Assembly (NCBI GenBank): GCA_937883755.1 | Contig: CAKZYA010000015.1 | Coordinates: forward strand, 1-64,000 | Reading direction: 5' to 3' | DNA length: 64,000 nucleotides | Origin: an uncultured Flammeovirgaceae bacterium | Lineage (GTDB): Bacteria > Bacteroidota > Bacteroidia > Cytophagales > Cyclobacteriaceae | In this document: one piece after another, positions 18,937 through 27,621 of the stretch | How positions within the stretch are numbered: position 1 is the stretch's first letter | How the letters are laid out: each line of letters begins with the position of its first letter | Position numbers and translations under genes: made by a program | Notes under the pieces: model-generated | Seen by the model: the letters and a program-made list of their open reading frames with translations, nothing else | The model's database searches: none | Told to the model about the DNA's origin: nothing

Positions 18937-19017
18937 AGTATTCAAGTGTTCATGTAAATTCGCGTGATCCTAATACTTCCCAACCTAAACACACGAATAC
19001 TCTAACACTTGAACACT
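18937..19017. repeat. Intergenic inverted repeat between deacetylase and tatD genes
   Basis: AGTATTCAAGTGTT (18937-18950) and the reverse complement of AACACTTGAACACT (19004-19017) match at 13 of 14 positions. Around them the words AAGTGTT, TTCAAGTG and ACACGAATAC recur in imperfect form, giving a stuttering, low-information spacer. The right arm contains the TTG that could be misread as the tatD start. Related word-repeats fill other gaps in this window. Confidence 0.7.
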
Positions 19018-19023
19018 ACGCCT

Positions 19024-19791
19024 ATGGAATGGATTGATACCCACGCTCATATTTACGACGAAAAGTTTAAAGACGATATTGATGATATACTCAACCGATG
19101 CCAGGAAGTAGGGGTACGCCAAATTTATATGCCCAACATCGACCAAACCACTATTGATGCAATGTTGGAATTGGAGCACCGCTACTCAGAGCAGTGTATC
19201 CCAATAATGGGATTACACCCATGTAGTGTCAGGAAGGATTTTGAACGTGAATTATATCTAGTAGAAGATTGGCTAAATCAGCGAGATTTTGTAGCCGTTG
19301 GCGAGATCGGCCTCGACTATTATTGGGATACTACCTTTAAAGAGCAGCAACTAGAAGCCTTTCGCATTCAGATTGACCTTGCCAAGAAGTATAGCCTTCC
19401 TATTGTTATTCACACCCGCGATTCGTTTGAGGACGTTATTCAGATAGTAGAAGAATTGAACGAAGACAATTTTACCGGAATATTTCATTGCTTTACTGGA
19501 AGTGCGGAAGAAGGAAAAAGAGTGACCGAGGCAGGATTCTATCTAGGCTTAGGCGGAGTCAGTACATTTAAAAACGGTGGCCTAAACGACGTGATCCCGC
19601 AGCTTGACCGAGATAAAATTGTCCTGGAAACCGATAGTCCGTACTTGGCTCCTACTCCCCACCGAGGCAAACGCAACGAGCCCACCTACATTCCATTAAT
19701 TGGTGAAAAGGTTGCTGAATTCACCAAAATACCTCTTGAAGAAATTGCCGAGCTAACTACCCAAAACACCCGACATTTGTTTGTAAAATAG
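19024..19791 (+). CDS. TatD family metal-dependent hydrolase (DNase)
   Basis: TIM-barrel metallohydrolase of about 255 aa. Metal ligands and family motifs: DTHAHIYD at the N-terminus, VGEIGLDYYWD, HTRDSFEDV, FHCFTGSAEEGK and LETDSPYLAP near the end. TatD proteins are 3'-5' exonucleases or tRNA/DNA repair factors. I start at the ATG 19024 (MEWIDTHAHI); the frame continues to a TTG at 19009, but that codon is part of the intergenic inverted repeat. Confidence 0.93.
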   Translation: MEWIDTHAHIYDEKFKDDIDDILNRCQEVGVRQIYMPNIDQTTIDAMLELEHRYSEQCIPIMGLHPCSVRKDFERELYLVEDWLNQRDFVAVGEIGLDYYWDTTFKEQQLEAFRIQIDLAKKYSLPIVIHTRDSFEDVIQIVEELNEDNFTGIFHCFTGSAEEGKRVTEAGFYLGLGGVSTFKNGGLNDVIPQLDRDKIVLETDSPYLAPTPHRGKRNEPTYIPLIGEKVAEFTKIPLEEIAELTTQNTRHLFVK

Positions 19792-19864
19792 TCATTCCCG
19801 ACTTTCGTTATAATTACTCTCAATTGTATGTACCTTTGGGCTTATTGCCTACGGTTGCCGCGTA

Positions 19865-20938
19865 ATGGAAAAGACGAAGTATAAAATAGTAAATATTAGT
19901 ACAGCTACCTCAACTCAAGCCAAAGCGTCTATTCTGATTATCTACACCGGAGGTACGCTCGGAATGACCTATGATGAATCGGGAGTACTAGCTCCATTTA
20001 ATTTTTCCCGAACGGTAGAGAAGATACCCGCCTTGCGGCAGTTTGATCTGCATCTAACGGTAATTTCTTTTCCCCAATTGGTTGATTCGTCCGATATTCA
20101 CCCTCGGCACTGGGCAGACTTAGGCTATATTATACACGAAAACTACCAACGCTACGATGGATTTGTGGTCGTACACGGAACTGACACCATGGCTTACAGT
20201 GCCTCCGCTCTTAGTTTTATGCTGGAAGGACTGAACAAGCCCGTTATTTTCACGGGAGCTCAACTGCCCATTGGCTCTAAACGATCCGATGCCCAGGAAA
20301 ACTTTATCACCGCACTGGAGATTGCCAGCGCCCAGGTAGACGGTCACCCGATTGTACCTGAAGTTTGTATCTATTTCGGCGGACATCTACTGCGAGGTAA
20401 CCGGAGCAGTAAACGCCAGAGTATCCACTTCGATGCATTCACTTCTGAAAACTACCCCAGTCTAGCCGAAGCAGGAGTGGTTATTGATTATAATCTTCCA
20501 GCCATCCATCCGTACACCCCTGAGAGTCAACTTATCTATCATAAACAGGTTGATGAAAATGTCGTTATTCTCAAGCTCTTTCCGGGCATCAATCGAAAAG
20601 TAGTAGAAAGCGTACTACAAATCCCTGACTTGAAAGGGCTGATCCTAGAAACCTACGGCTCGGGTAACGCTCCTACCGATGCGTTTTTACTTTATACCTT
20701 AGAAGATGCTATTCAGCGTGGGCTGACCATTCTCAATATATCACAATGTTCCGGGGGACGTGTCATTCAGGGACGTTATAAAACTAGCAAAAGCCTGGAA
20801 AATATTGGGGTAGTCAGTGGCAAGGATATGACTACCGAGGCTGCTGTAACCAAACTCATGTTCTTGTTAGGTACGGAAACCTCCTCAGAGCGGATTCGTC
20901 ATCGCCTTCCCTTATCTATTTCTGGTGAGACTTATTGA
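19865..20938 (+). CDS. ansA: Type I L-asparaginase
   Basis: Cytosolic amidohydrolase making aspartate and ammonia from asparagine. It has 357 aa, with IIYTGGTLGM around residues 25-34 (catalytic Thr), VVHGTDTMAYSASALSF (second catalytic Thr and Asp), the QLPIGSKRSDAQEN segment and the C-terminal EAAVTKLMFLLG. The lack of a signal peptide and the motif pattern favour type I over the periplasmic type II enzyme. About 20 residues precede the first strand. It is monocistronic. Confidence 0.93.
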   Translation: MEKTKYKIVNISTATSTQAKASILIIYTGGTLGMTYDESGVLAPFNFSRTVEKIPALRQFDLHLTVISFPQLVDSSDIHPRHWADLGYIIHENYQRYDGFVVVHGTDTMAYSASALSFMLEGLNKPVIFTGAQLPIGSKRSDAQENFITALEIASAQVDGHPIVPEVCIYFGGHLLRGNRSSKRQSIHFDAFTSENYPSLAEAGVVIDYNLPAIHPYTPESQLIYHKQVDENVVILKLFPGINRKVVESVLQIPDLKGLILETYGSGNAPTDAFLLYTLEDAIQRGLTILNISQCSGGRVIQGRYKTSKSLENIGVVSGKDMTTEAAVTKLMFLLGTETSSERIRHRLPLSISGETY

Positions 20939-21373
20939 TAGCTTATCTTCAATTTTTGTAAAACATATTTGGATGGTGGTAAACAGTTCTACAAAAGAGT
21001 AAACATTGCTAACTGTTTACCACTTTTCGTTACAATAGAAGCCTTTTTTGTAAGATCATCAAGATAAACGCTGTTGTAAATTTATTGTAAAACTGTCTAC
21101 TACTAGTTGCACCTAATATAGCAAGTAACATTTTGCTCATTTTTTTATAATTTTAAAACAAAAAGCGTTATTTCATGAACTAATTATCAGCATATTCACT
21201 AGATATATTTATTTTTATCAGTAAAATCAGCACTTTATTCAAAAGTCATTATATGGTATTACCTTAGACTAACATTGCAAGCCGAATTGGGCAAATTACT
21301 TGCATATGGCATAGATTATTGATTTATTTGTATTTGGGCTGTGCCTAAACTGACGATAATCAGCCTACGTTAG
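20939..21373. other. Gene-free region between asparaginase and tRNA-Ser
   Basis: 435 bp, strongly AT-rich, with the 13-bp inverted repeat near its left end. I find no ORF with coding character and no recognisable structured RNA. The tRNA promoter should lie near the right end but is not clear by eye. Confidence 0.6.
20976..21023. repeat. 13-bp perfect inverted repeat, 22-nt loop
   Basis: GTGGTAAACAGTT (20976-20988) pairs fully with AACTGTTTACCAC (21011-21023). It begins 38 bp past the asparaginase stop. There is no T-run right after the stem on either strand (only ACTTTTCG on the plus strand), so it is a weak candidate terminator; it could also be an operator or an RNA structure. The word GTAAAC or GTAAAAC recurs nearby. 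Confidence 0.6.
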
Positions 21374-21464
<91 letters not shown>

Positions 21465-21540
21465 GATTTCTAAAAAAGCTTTTTATTAAATTCTATCTTT
21501 AATCATTTCGTAACACTACAAAACTGACTACTGAACACTT

Positions 21541-22383
21541 ATGAAAAAGTTATTTGCACTAATTTTCATGGTCGGCTTCCTTGCTTTCGGTCAAGCCAAC
21601 GTACTACTAGCCCAAGATGCGGCCGAAGATACTACGGCGATGGCTGAAGACTCAACCATGATGGAAGAGCCGGAGCCAGAACCAGAGCCAGTACAAGAAG
21701 CTGCTATTGAGGATGATCCACTGACTCCTCCTGCTTCTGATCAAACTTTCCACCAAGCGGTGAAGGAGAAATTCATTGAAGGGGATTGGAAATTTATGAC
21801 TCCCGTACTTCTCTGCTTGATCTTGGGATTAGCTATTGCCATTGAGCGTATTATTACGCTGAACTTGGCTACTACCAATAGCAAGAAACTTCTTGCCAAC
21901 GTAGAGGATGCTCTGAATTCAGGTGGGGTTGACGCTGCTCTTGATGTTACACGTAACACTCGTGGTCCAGTAGCTTCCATCTTTACGCAAGGACTCATGC
22001 GTATGTCAGAGGGTATTGACATGGTAGAGAAGTCAATTATCTCTTACGGCTCAGTAGAAATGGGACGCTTGGAGAAAGGACTAGTTTGGATTTCACTGTT
22101 TATCTCTATTGCACCGATGCTTGGTTTCATGGGAACAGTAATTGGTATGATTGGTGCCTTCGATGCGATTGAAGCAGCCGGTGATATTTCCCCTTCACTG
22201 GTAGCAGGTGGTATTAAAGTGGCACTCTTAACTACAGTAGCGGGTCTAATTGTAGCGATTATCCTCCAATTATTCTACAACTACTGCGTATCTAAAATTG
22301 ATGGTTTGGTCAATGATATGGAAGATGCTTCTATTGCTCTAGTAGACCTATTAGTTAAGCATAAGCTAACTAACAAAGCGTAA
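21541..22383 (+). CDS. exbB: MotA/TolQ/ExbB proton channel family protein
   Basis: Inner-membrane proton channel component energising TonB-dependent transport or a related process. 280 aa: a signal-like N-terminus ending at about residue 25 (LLAQ), an acidic Pro/Glu-rich periplasmic stretch (residues 26-68), a first helix at about 85-105, a cytoplasmic loop, and two helices at about 183-210 and 224-246 carrying IAPMLGFMGTVIGMI and the conserved TTVAGLIVAI. It leads a four-gene set, exbB, a small membrane gene, exbD and exbD, with no tonB present. The processed N-terminus with EPEPEPEP is typical of Bacteroidetes versions. Confidence 0.93.
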   Translation: MKKLFALIFMVGFLAFGQANVLLAQDAAEDTTAMAEDSTMMEEPEPEPEPVQEAAIEDDPLTPPASDQTFHQAVKEKFIEGDWKFMTPVLLCLILGLAIAIERIITLNLATTNSKKLLANVEDALNSGGVDAALDVTRNTRGPVASIFTQGLMRMSEGIDMVEKSIISYGSVEMGRLEKGLVWISLFISIAPMLGFMGTVIGMIGAFDAIEAAGDISPSLVAGGIKVALLTTVAGLIVAIILQLFYNYCVSKIDGLVNDMEDASIALVDLLVKHKLTNKA

Positions 22384-22434
22384 GCTTACCGGACTACGGA
22401 AGTAAATTGATTGACTAAACTTTGAAAAATTACT

Positions 22435-22767
22435 ATGGCTGAATTTGTTTCAACATACGGATTAATTGCAGCATACGCCCTGGTAGGTGTTGCCTTGGTA
22501 GCTGCTATTGTACTACCGATCATTCAATCTATCAGCGATCCAAAATCACTGCTAGGAACGGTAGTTGGACTTGTAATCATTGCGGTAATCTTTTTCATAG
22601 GATTCTCTATTGCGTCTGATGAAGTTACCAATGTGTATATGAATAATAACGTAACCGAAGGAGCCACCTCTAAGATGATTGGTGGGGCTATCATGACTAT
22701 GTATATCATGGTTATTATTGCTCTTGTCGGTATCGTTATCACCGAAGTCACTAAAGTTTTTAAGTAA
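22435..22767 (+). CDS. Small three-helix membrane protein of the ExbBD cluster
   Basis: 110 aa, with hydrophobic segments at about residues 8-32, 40-60 and 84-106 and a short polar loop (SDEVTNVYMNNNVTEGATS). No known domain. It lies 51 bp after exbB and its stop is 1 bp before the exbD start, so it is part of the operon. A gene of this size at this place recurs, as far as I recall, in Cytophagales ExbBD clusters, suggesting a structural or assembly role for the energiser complex. Function unknown. Confidence 0.8.
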   Translation: MAEFVSTYGLIAAYALVGVALVAAIVLPIIQSISDPKSLLGTVVGLVIIAVIFFIGFSIASDEVTNVYMNNNVTEGATSKMIGGAIMTMYIMVIIALVGIVITEVTKVFK

Positions 22768-22768
22768 T

Positions 22769-23338
22769 ATGGCTAGAAAAAAACGCAGCGGAGGCGAAGT
22801 AAGTGCCGGTTCAATGGCTGATATTGCCTTCCTACTACTTATTTTCTTCTTGGTTACCACTACCATTGCATCGGATAAGGGGCTAGCAATTTCGCTTCCT
22901 CCTAAGCCTGATCCGAATGAACCCCCACCAGATATTAAATTCAATGAACGCAATATCTTTAAGGTGCTAGTAAATTCTCAGGATCGGATGCTAGTAGAAG
23001 GCGAACCAATGGATGATGCTTCCCAACTACGGGATATGATACAAACGTTTGTTAATAATAACGGACGTGACCCGGAATCATCGGATAATCCTCAAAAAGC
23101 TGTGGTTTCCTTTAAAACTGACCGAGGTACCAGCTATGAGCGTTATATAGAAATATTAGATGAACTGCAAGGAGCTTACTACGATATGTACTCCAAGCGA
23201 ATGGGGCTCACCGTTAAAGAAATACGGGAGATTAATGATCAAGAGCCAAGCGTTCAAGATGCATACAAGGAGTTAAAGAAGGAACTACCTATGAATATTT
23301 CCATTGCTGAACCATCTAAAGTAGGAGGAGGTAGCTAA
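22769..23338 (+). CDS. exbD: ExbD/TolR family biopolymer transport protein (first copy)
   Basis: 189 aa from the ATG at 22769 (MARKKRSGGEVS). The frame is open to 22718, inside the previous gene, but that start gives no sensible N-terminus. A single helix at about residues 16-38 (MADIAFLLLIFFLVTTTIA) carries the key Asp of the proton path (MADI). The periplasmic domain follows. The stop overlaps the next exbD start as TAATG, so translation is coupled. Confidence 0.92.
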   Translation: MARKKRSGGEVSAGSMADIAFLLLIFFLVTTTIASDKGLAISLPPKPDPNEPPPDIKFNERNIFKVLVNSQDRMLVEGEPMDDASQLRDMIQTFVNNNGRDPESSDNPQKAVVSFKTDRGTSYERYIEILDELQGAYYDMYSKRMGLTVKEIREINDQEPSVQDAYKELKKELPMNISIAEPSKVGGGS

Positions 23339-23805
23339 TGTCAAAATTTAAGAAAAAAACATCGGCCAGCCAGGATATTCCTACCTCAGCTCTACCCGAT
23401 ATTATATTTATGCTACTGTTCTTTTTCATGGTAACTACTGTTCTTCGAGAAACTGATATTCTGGTAGAGCAAAACTTACCCCGAGCTGAGCAGCTAAGGA
23501 AAATGCAAAAGAAATCGCTAGTAAGCTATATCTACATCGGTAAACCTAGGGATACTGAAAAGTACGGAAGTGAACCTCGCATTCAGACGAATGATGTATT
23601 AATTACTACCGATAATATTGTACAGTTTGTGGAAGCTGAACGTAGTAAACTCAGCGAAGCTGAGCGTAATCAGATAACTATGGCAATGAAGGTTGACGAT
23701 GAAGCCAAAATGGGAATCGTCTCCGACGTTCAGCAAGAGCTTCGTGAAGCGAATGCCTTGAAGGTTCTCTATAATACGCCTCCTGAAACAGGAGCAGTAG
23801 AGTAA
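23338..23805 (+). CDS. exbD: ExbD/TolR family biopolymer transport protein (second copy)
   Basis: 155 aa, with the same plan as its neighbour: basic N-terminus, one helix at about 18-38 with ALPDIIFMLLFFFMVTTVL (Asp in LPDI), then a periplasmic domain. Paired, diverged ExbD genes are usual in Bacteroidetes and probably form a heterodimer in the ExbB pentamer. A strong terminator follows, closing the operon. Confidence 0.92.
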   Translation: MSKFKKKTSASQDIPTSALPDIIFMLLFFFMVTTVLRETDILVEQNLPRAEQLRKMQKKSLVSYIYIGKPRDTEKYGSEPRIQTNDVLITTDNIVQFVEAERSKLSEAERNQITMAMKVDDEAKMGIVSDVQQELREANALKVLYNTPPETGAVE

Positions 23806-23825
23806 CTTTATCCAACATGGAATAT

Positions 23826-23858
23826 AAGCCTTCTTACTTCGGTGAGAAGGCTTTTTTC
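23826..23858 (+). terminator. Rho-independent terminator of the exbB-exbD operon
   Basis: AAGCCTTCT (23826-23834) pairs with AGAAGGCTT (23845-23853): 9-bp stem, 10-nt loop TACTTCGGTG, followed by a T-rich tract. It starts 20 bp after the second exbD stop. Confidence 0.9.
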
Positions 23859-23940
23859 TTTTTGTAAGAAAAAATTATAAATAATATGGTTACATCCTTA
23901 ACCGAAGCAGCTACTAATAGTAAAATAACCTTCAACTATT

Positions 23941-24105
23941 ATGAAAAAGATTATTGTAATGCTTCTAGCCTGGGCGGCAATCTGCCTACTTTCAGTGCCC
24001 CGAACAACTGAGAATATTTCTGCTTCTAACGAAGAAGAAACATCATCTACCTCTTCACTCTCCCTGGCTGAAGTAAAGGCTGAATTGTTTAGTAAGTTGC
24101 CTTAG
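23941..24105 (+). CDS. Small ORF, predicted 54-aa exported or membrane peptide
   Basis: ATG AAA AAG start, then MKKIIVMLLAWAAICLLSVP: a basic start followed by a hydrophobic helix, i.e. a signal peptide or anchor. The rest is polar and Ser/Glu-rich (NEEETSSTSS) and ends in a helix-like AEVKAELFSKLP. It lies after the exbD terminator and stops 14 bp short of the convergent kinase-like gene. No family recognised. The signal-like start makes it more credible than a chance ORF, but expression is unproven. Confidence 0.5.
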   Translation: MKKIIVMLLAWAAICLLSVPRTTENISASNEEETSSTSSLSLAEVKAELFSKLP

Positions 24106-24119
24106 CCCTGCAAGAGCGA

Positions 24120-25112
24120 TTAGATTTCTATATCAACATCATTGTACTCTAACCAGGACTTAATCATTCCTATATAGTGCTTCAGATAATTCTCAGTTAG
24201 AAAGATATTAGACCAATCGTCAAATCGCTGCGATTGCACCCCTAAGTAAAACATCCATACGGCCAGACCAGCCAGTGGTAATAGCTCTTTTTCTTCATCG
24301 CTCACAAATGCATATGCCCCATATCCCTCAAAGAACTTTTTCATTTTTATCTGAAATAAGTTTTTATCCGGTTCAGTATGAAATAGCTGCATGCAGAAGT
24401 AGGATAGGTCAAGTATTAGCCACGCATTACCGCAAAAATCAAAATCAAAGAGGGTAATAGTTGAGTCCTTGTCAACACTAAAATTATCATACCAAACGTC
24501 AAAGTGTACTATACCATACCGTAGCTGACTTACATTGGTTCGATCAAATCTTTCAGCAAGATATCCCCCAGCCTTCTTAAGAAACTTTATTTCGCTAAGC
24601 GATTCGGAAAAATGCTCAGTAATGTACTCGTAGGGATGTTTAGCTAAGGTTTCCATGCTGTAATTGGCTCTCTTTAAAGAATGTCCCTCTGATGTATTGT
24701 GCATTCTCGCCATCAACACTCCCACGCGCTGACAATGATCTTCACTCAGGTTTCTCAGCTTACGCCCATCAGCAAAAGAAAAAAGTACTGCATATCGCCT
24801 TCCTTCTGGAGCATCTATTAGCTGAATATAACTTCCTGAACTATCTGATAATGGATAAGAGACCTCGACTGCATTTGTCTTAAGCAGATTTAAGAAACGA
24901 AGCTCTTCTAGGATTTCTGTTTCTGACCGCCAACTATGACTATATACTCTCAGAACGTATTTCGTGCTTCCATCCGAAATAAGATAGCTATGATTGATTC
25001 CGGTTCTCAGAACTCTGCAAGTAGTAGAATCACTTAAATCATATTTTTTTCTAATTAAGGAAAGAAGTGAAGCTGGTACCAGAATAGAACTTACTACCGA
25101 TAATTTTTTCAT
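24120..25112 (-). CDS. APH/choline-kinase-like phosphotransferase
   Basis: 330-aa protein-kinase-like fold. It has a nucleotide-binding N-lobe (GINHSYLISDGSTKYVLRVYSHS), the catalytic loop HFDVWYDN with H203, D205 and N210, and the metal-binding DFD at 223-225 followed by CGNAWLILDLSYF. This arrangement is shared by aminoglycoside phosphotransferases, homoserine kinase II-like and choline kinase-like enzymes; the substrate cannot be told. One family member type, near stress-response genes, is also called Ser/Thr kinase RdoA-like. The neighbourhood gives no clue. Confidence 0.85.
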   Translation of the reverse strand: MKKLSVVSSILVPASLLSLIRKKYDLSDSTTCRVLRTGINHSYLISDGSTKYVLRVYSHSWRSETEILEELRFLNLLKTNAVEVSYPLSDSSGSYIQLIDAPEGRRYAVLFSFADGRKLRNLSEDHCQRVGVLMARMHNTSEGHSLKRANYSMETLAKHPYEYITEHFSESLSEIKFLKKAGGYLAERFDRTNVSQLRYGIVHFDVWYDNFSVDKDSTITLFDFDFCGNAWLILDLSYFCMQLFHTEPDKNLFQIKMKKFFEGYGAYAFVSDEEKELLPLAGLAVWMFYLGVQSQRFDDWSNIFLTENYLKHYIGMIKSWLEYNDVDIEI

Positions 25113-25145
25113 CTTGACCTCCAGTCTGGTTGAATACGCTCAAAC

Positions 25146-26513
25146 CTAATTCTGCGTAAAAATCAAGTACTGCCAAGACTCTAATATAAGCGGGGCATCC
25201 GCTGATAACTCATAAGATTGACCCGTAAAGTAGTCAGAATAAATTCCAGCAACACTGGCATCTGTAAGTTGCAACTCTTGTGGTTCGCCTGAGAAATTCA
25301 TCACCCCAATTACTGTATTATTATCTTTTTCCCTTTTGAAGGCGTAAACATCAGAACCTTCGTTAATGCGTTGTGGAAAACCTCCCGCATCGCTCGCCCA
25401 CAAAGCGGGGTTCTCTTTTTTTAACGTTATTAGCTTAGTGTAGAAGGGTTGCAGCTGCTGAGGATCGCTCCAATCAATGGTATCTTTCTTGAAGAACTTT
25501 AGCCGCTTATCTAAGCCTACTTCCTGCCCACTGTACAGCATTGGAATACCATAGGCGGAGAATATAAACGCTGCAAAGGTTTTATGCCCATTACCATAAC
25601 GTTCAAACACAGTTCCGTTCCAGGAGTTCTCATCGTGATTAGTCATCATTGTCATCCTTAGTGGTTGCTGACCATATTCCTGAAGATCCTTTTGAATCCA
25701 ATTAGCTAGTGTATCAGCATTAGCCTCCCCTTTACCCACTTTATCAGTCAGATGCAGTAATTCCCAAGCATAGGTAGCATCAAACTCCAGGTGCATCCGG
25801 GCACCATTCCACTCCGCTAACCAAAATAAATCTTTTATGGGATCAAGCTCAGCCGTGGCTTCCTCCCAAAAGTAAAGTGGAATTTCGTGCCCAGCATGAT
25901 CACAGCGAAAGCCATCAATATTAAATTCTTCTATCCAATACTTCATGTCAGCAATCATCGCCTGACGGGTCTCAGGATTGGTGTGGTCAAGTAACGCAAT
26001 ATCGGTCCAGTCGGCTTCATAAGTAATATTACCTTCTTCGTCTTTGGCGTAGTAATCGGGGTGTTCAGTAATCCAGGGATGATCCCAAGCAGTATGGTTA
26101 GGTACCCAATCCAGGATGAGATACATTCCCATTTTGTGGGCAGTGTCTACCAAGCGTTGAAAATCTTCAGCAGTACCGAACTCAGGGTTTACCGTCCGAT
26201 AATCGCTGATTGAATAATAGCTACCTAACGACCCTTTACGATTTTTTTCACCAATAGGCTGCACAGGCATAATCCATAAAATACCGACACCCATCTCCTG
26301 CAATCGGGGCAGGTCGTCAATAAAGGCATTGATCGTTCCTTCGGGTGTATGCTGACGAATATTCACTTCATATACAGTGAGTGCGACTGCCTTTTCCGGA
26401 AATTGTTCAGTAGCAACGGGACTTTCAGAAGCTTCAGTTGTCGGACTTGCCTGGGGTTGGCAAGCCACTACAGCAATGGTTAGGATAAGCCCTAAGATAA
26501 TAATCGATCTCAT
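25146..26513 (-). CDS. GH13 alpha-amylase family lipoprotein
   Basis: Start at the ATG 26513 gives a signal MRSIIILGLILTIAVVAC with a lipobox (VVAC), then a GH13 barrel; about 455 aa. Catalytic residues by family alignment are D205 (DGFRCDHAG), E234 (WLAEWN) and D294 (TNHDENSW). The early DWVPNHTAWDHPW motif is present, as is a C-terminal beta domain. The frame runs on to 26555, but those residues (LCCCTDRN) precede the signal peptide and are unlikely. It hydrolyses alpha-glucans or oligomaltosides in the periplasm or at the surface. No susC/susD genes are nearby, so it is not part of a visible starch locus. Confidence 0.92.
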   Translation of the reverse strand: MRSIIILGLILTIAVVACQPQASPTTEASESPVATEQFPEKAVALTVYEVNIRQHTPEGTINAFIDDLPRLQEMGVGILWIMPVQPIGEKNRKGSLGSYYSISDYRTVNPEFGTAEDFQRLVDTAHKMGMYLILDWVPNHTAWDHPWITEHPDYYAKDEEGNITYEADWTDIALLDHTNPETRQAMIADMKYWIEEFNIDGFRCDHAGHEIPLYFWEEATAELDPIKDLFWLAEWNGARMHLEFDATYAWELLHLTDKVGKGEANADTLANWIQKDLQEYGQQPLRMTMMTNHDENSWNGTVFERYGNGHKTFAAFIFSAYGIPMLYSGQEVGLDKRLKFFKKDTIDWSDPQQLQPFYTKLITLKKENPALWASDAGGFPQRINEGSDVYAFKREKDNNTVIGVMNFSGEPQELQLTDASVAGIYSDYFTGQSYELSADAPLILESWQYLIFTQN

Positions 26514-26634
26514 ATCTAGTGTAGTATAATTCCTATCAGTACAGCAACATAACAAATATTTACTTGGAAAAATGCGAACTCACTCGCTAGAAGATCACCA
26601 AACCTTGAGACGTTCCTGACTCGAAATGAGCCTT

Positions 26635-27378
26635 TCAAATGAAATACTCACGGGAGTTCTGGTGATGCGCCACAAAAGCCTCGGCATAAGGACAACCATA
26701 TTCCATACCCCGGAACTCTTCCATCTTGCCGTGGTCATTAAAATATACCCCCTCAATTTTCTGACTTACATGCGCAAAGCAGGATCGATGCTTTTTCTCT
26801 CGTACCGAGCTTATATCCAGATAGTGGGTAGGAGAAAAGTTCTGAGTCTGCCCACCCGATACTACTTCGTAATAGTATAGTGCTGCCTTCTGCCCAGTTC
26901 GTAGCCAAGCATCGTAAATTAACATTGAACAGACTCGATGATCGCGATGAGTGTCAATTGGCCAATGAGTGAAGATCATTTCAGGTTGCGTCTCTTGCAG
27001 ATAATCGCCCACTTTCTGATACCACTGATTGTCAATCTCCGTACTGCCATCAATTTGCCCCAGAAAATAAGGCGTAACTCCCAGTATTTCGCAGGCGGTA
27101 ACTGCTTCTTTGGTTCTAATTTCAGCAGCATCGCTAGCCGAGGTGTTGGGAATACCTGCTTCGCCCCGCGTGAGGTAACAAGAAATAATTTCATGCCCTT
27201 CTTCGGCCAAAAGAGCCATCAAGCCACCACAGCCCGTCTCAGGATCGTCGGGATGCCCGCCCGCTACCAGTATTTTTTTGACTGTTTTTTGGGCAGAGGA
27301 AGCAGTAGTAATACCGAATGTGGCCAAGGCAGACAAACCAGAAGTTTTTAGTACTTGCCTTCGGGATAGTTGTGCCAT
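26635..27378 (-). CDS. PIG-L (LmbE-like) deacetylase with Tat signal
   Basis: 247 aa with a twin-arginine leader (LSRRQVLKTSGLSALATFG) and cleavage near SSAQ, so it is exported folded. Zinc motif H42-PDD is followed by ETGCGG, and a second His cluster is in THWPIDTHRDHRV. PIG-L enzymes deacetylate N-acetylglucosamine conjugates or related amides. Exported versions in Bacteroidetes probably act on sugars or glycoconjugates; substrate unknown. It sits downstream of, and on the same strand as, the SDR gene but 243 bp away. Confidence 0.9.
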   Translation of the reverse strand: MAQLSRRQVLKTSGLSALATFGITTASSAQKTVKKILVAGGHPDDPETGCGGLMALLAEEGHEIISCYLTRGEAGIPNTSASDAAEIRTKEAVTACEILGVTPYFLGQIDGSTEIDNQWYQKVGDYLQETQPEMIFTHWPIDTHRDHRVCSMLIYDAWLRTGQKAALYYYEVVSGGQTQNFSPTHYLDISSVREKKHRSCFAHVSQKIEGVYFNDHGKMEEFRGMEYGCPYAEAFVAHHQNSREYFI

Positions 27379-27621
27379 AATCTTTTTAGTAGAATGGCTA
27401 AAATACAGAATTCTTCTTGAATACAGTCTCCAATGAAAAGTTACTTCACCAAGGTTACTTTAGCCGTTGGTACGTTGACTAACCTTCGATTGCATTGATA
27501 AAAACTGATCTTGATTTTAGGATAACTATCCATTAATCAACCACAAAATAGAATAGATCCATCAGTAGGTAGGTGACGAAGGGGCTTTTGGGATATTTAT
27601 CACCAATTTCCCCTTCTCTTT

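Noticed and set aside
19009-19023. TTG start for TatD giving five extra residues
   Set aside because: The codon is inside the right arm of an intergenic inverted repeat, and the ATG at 19024 directly precedes the conserved DTHAH motif.
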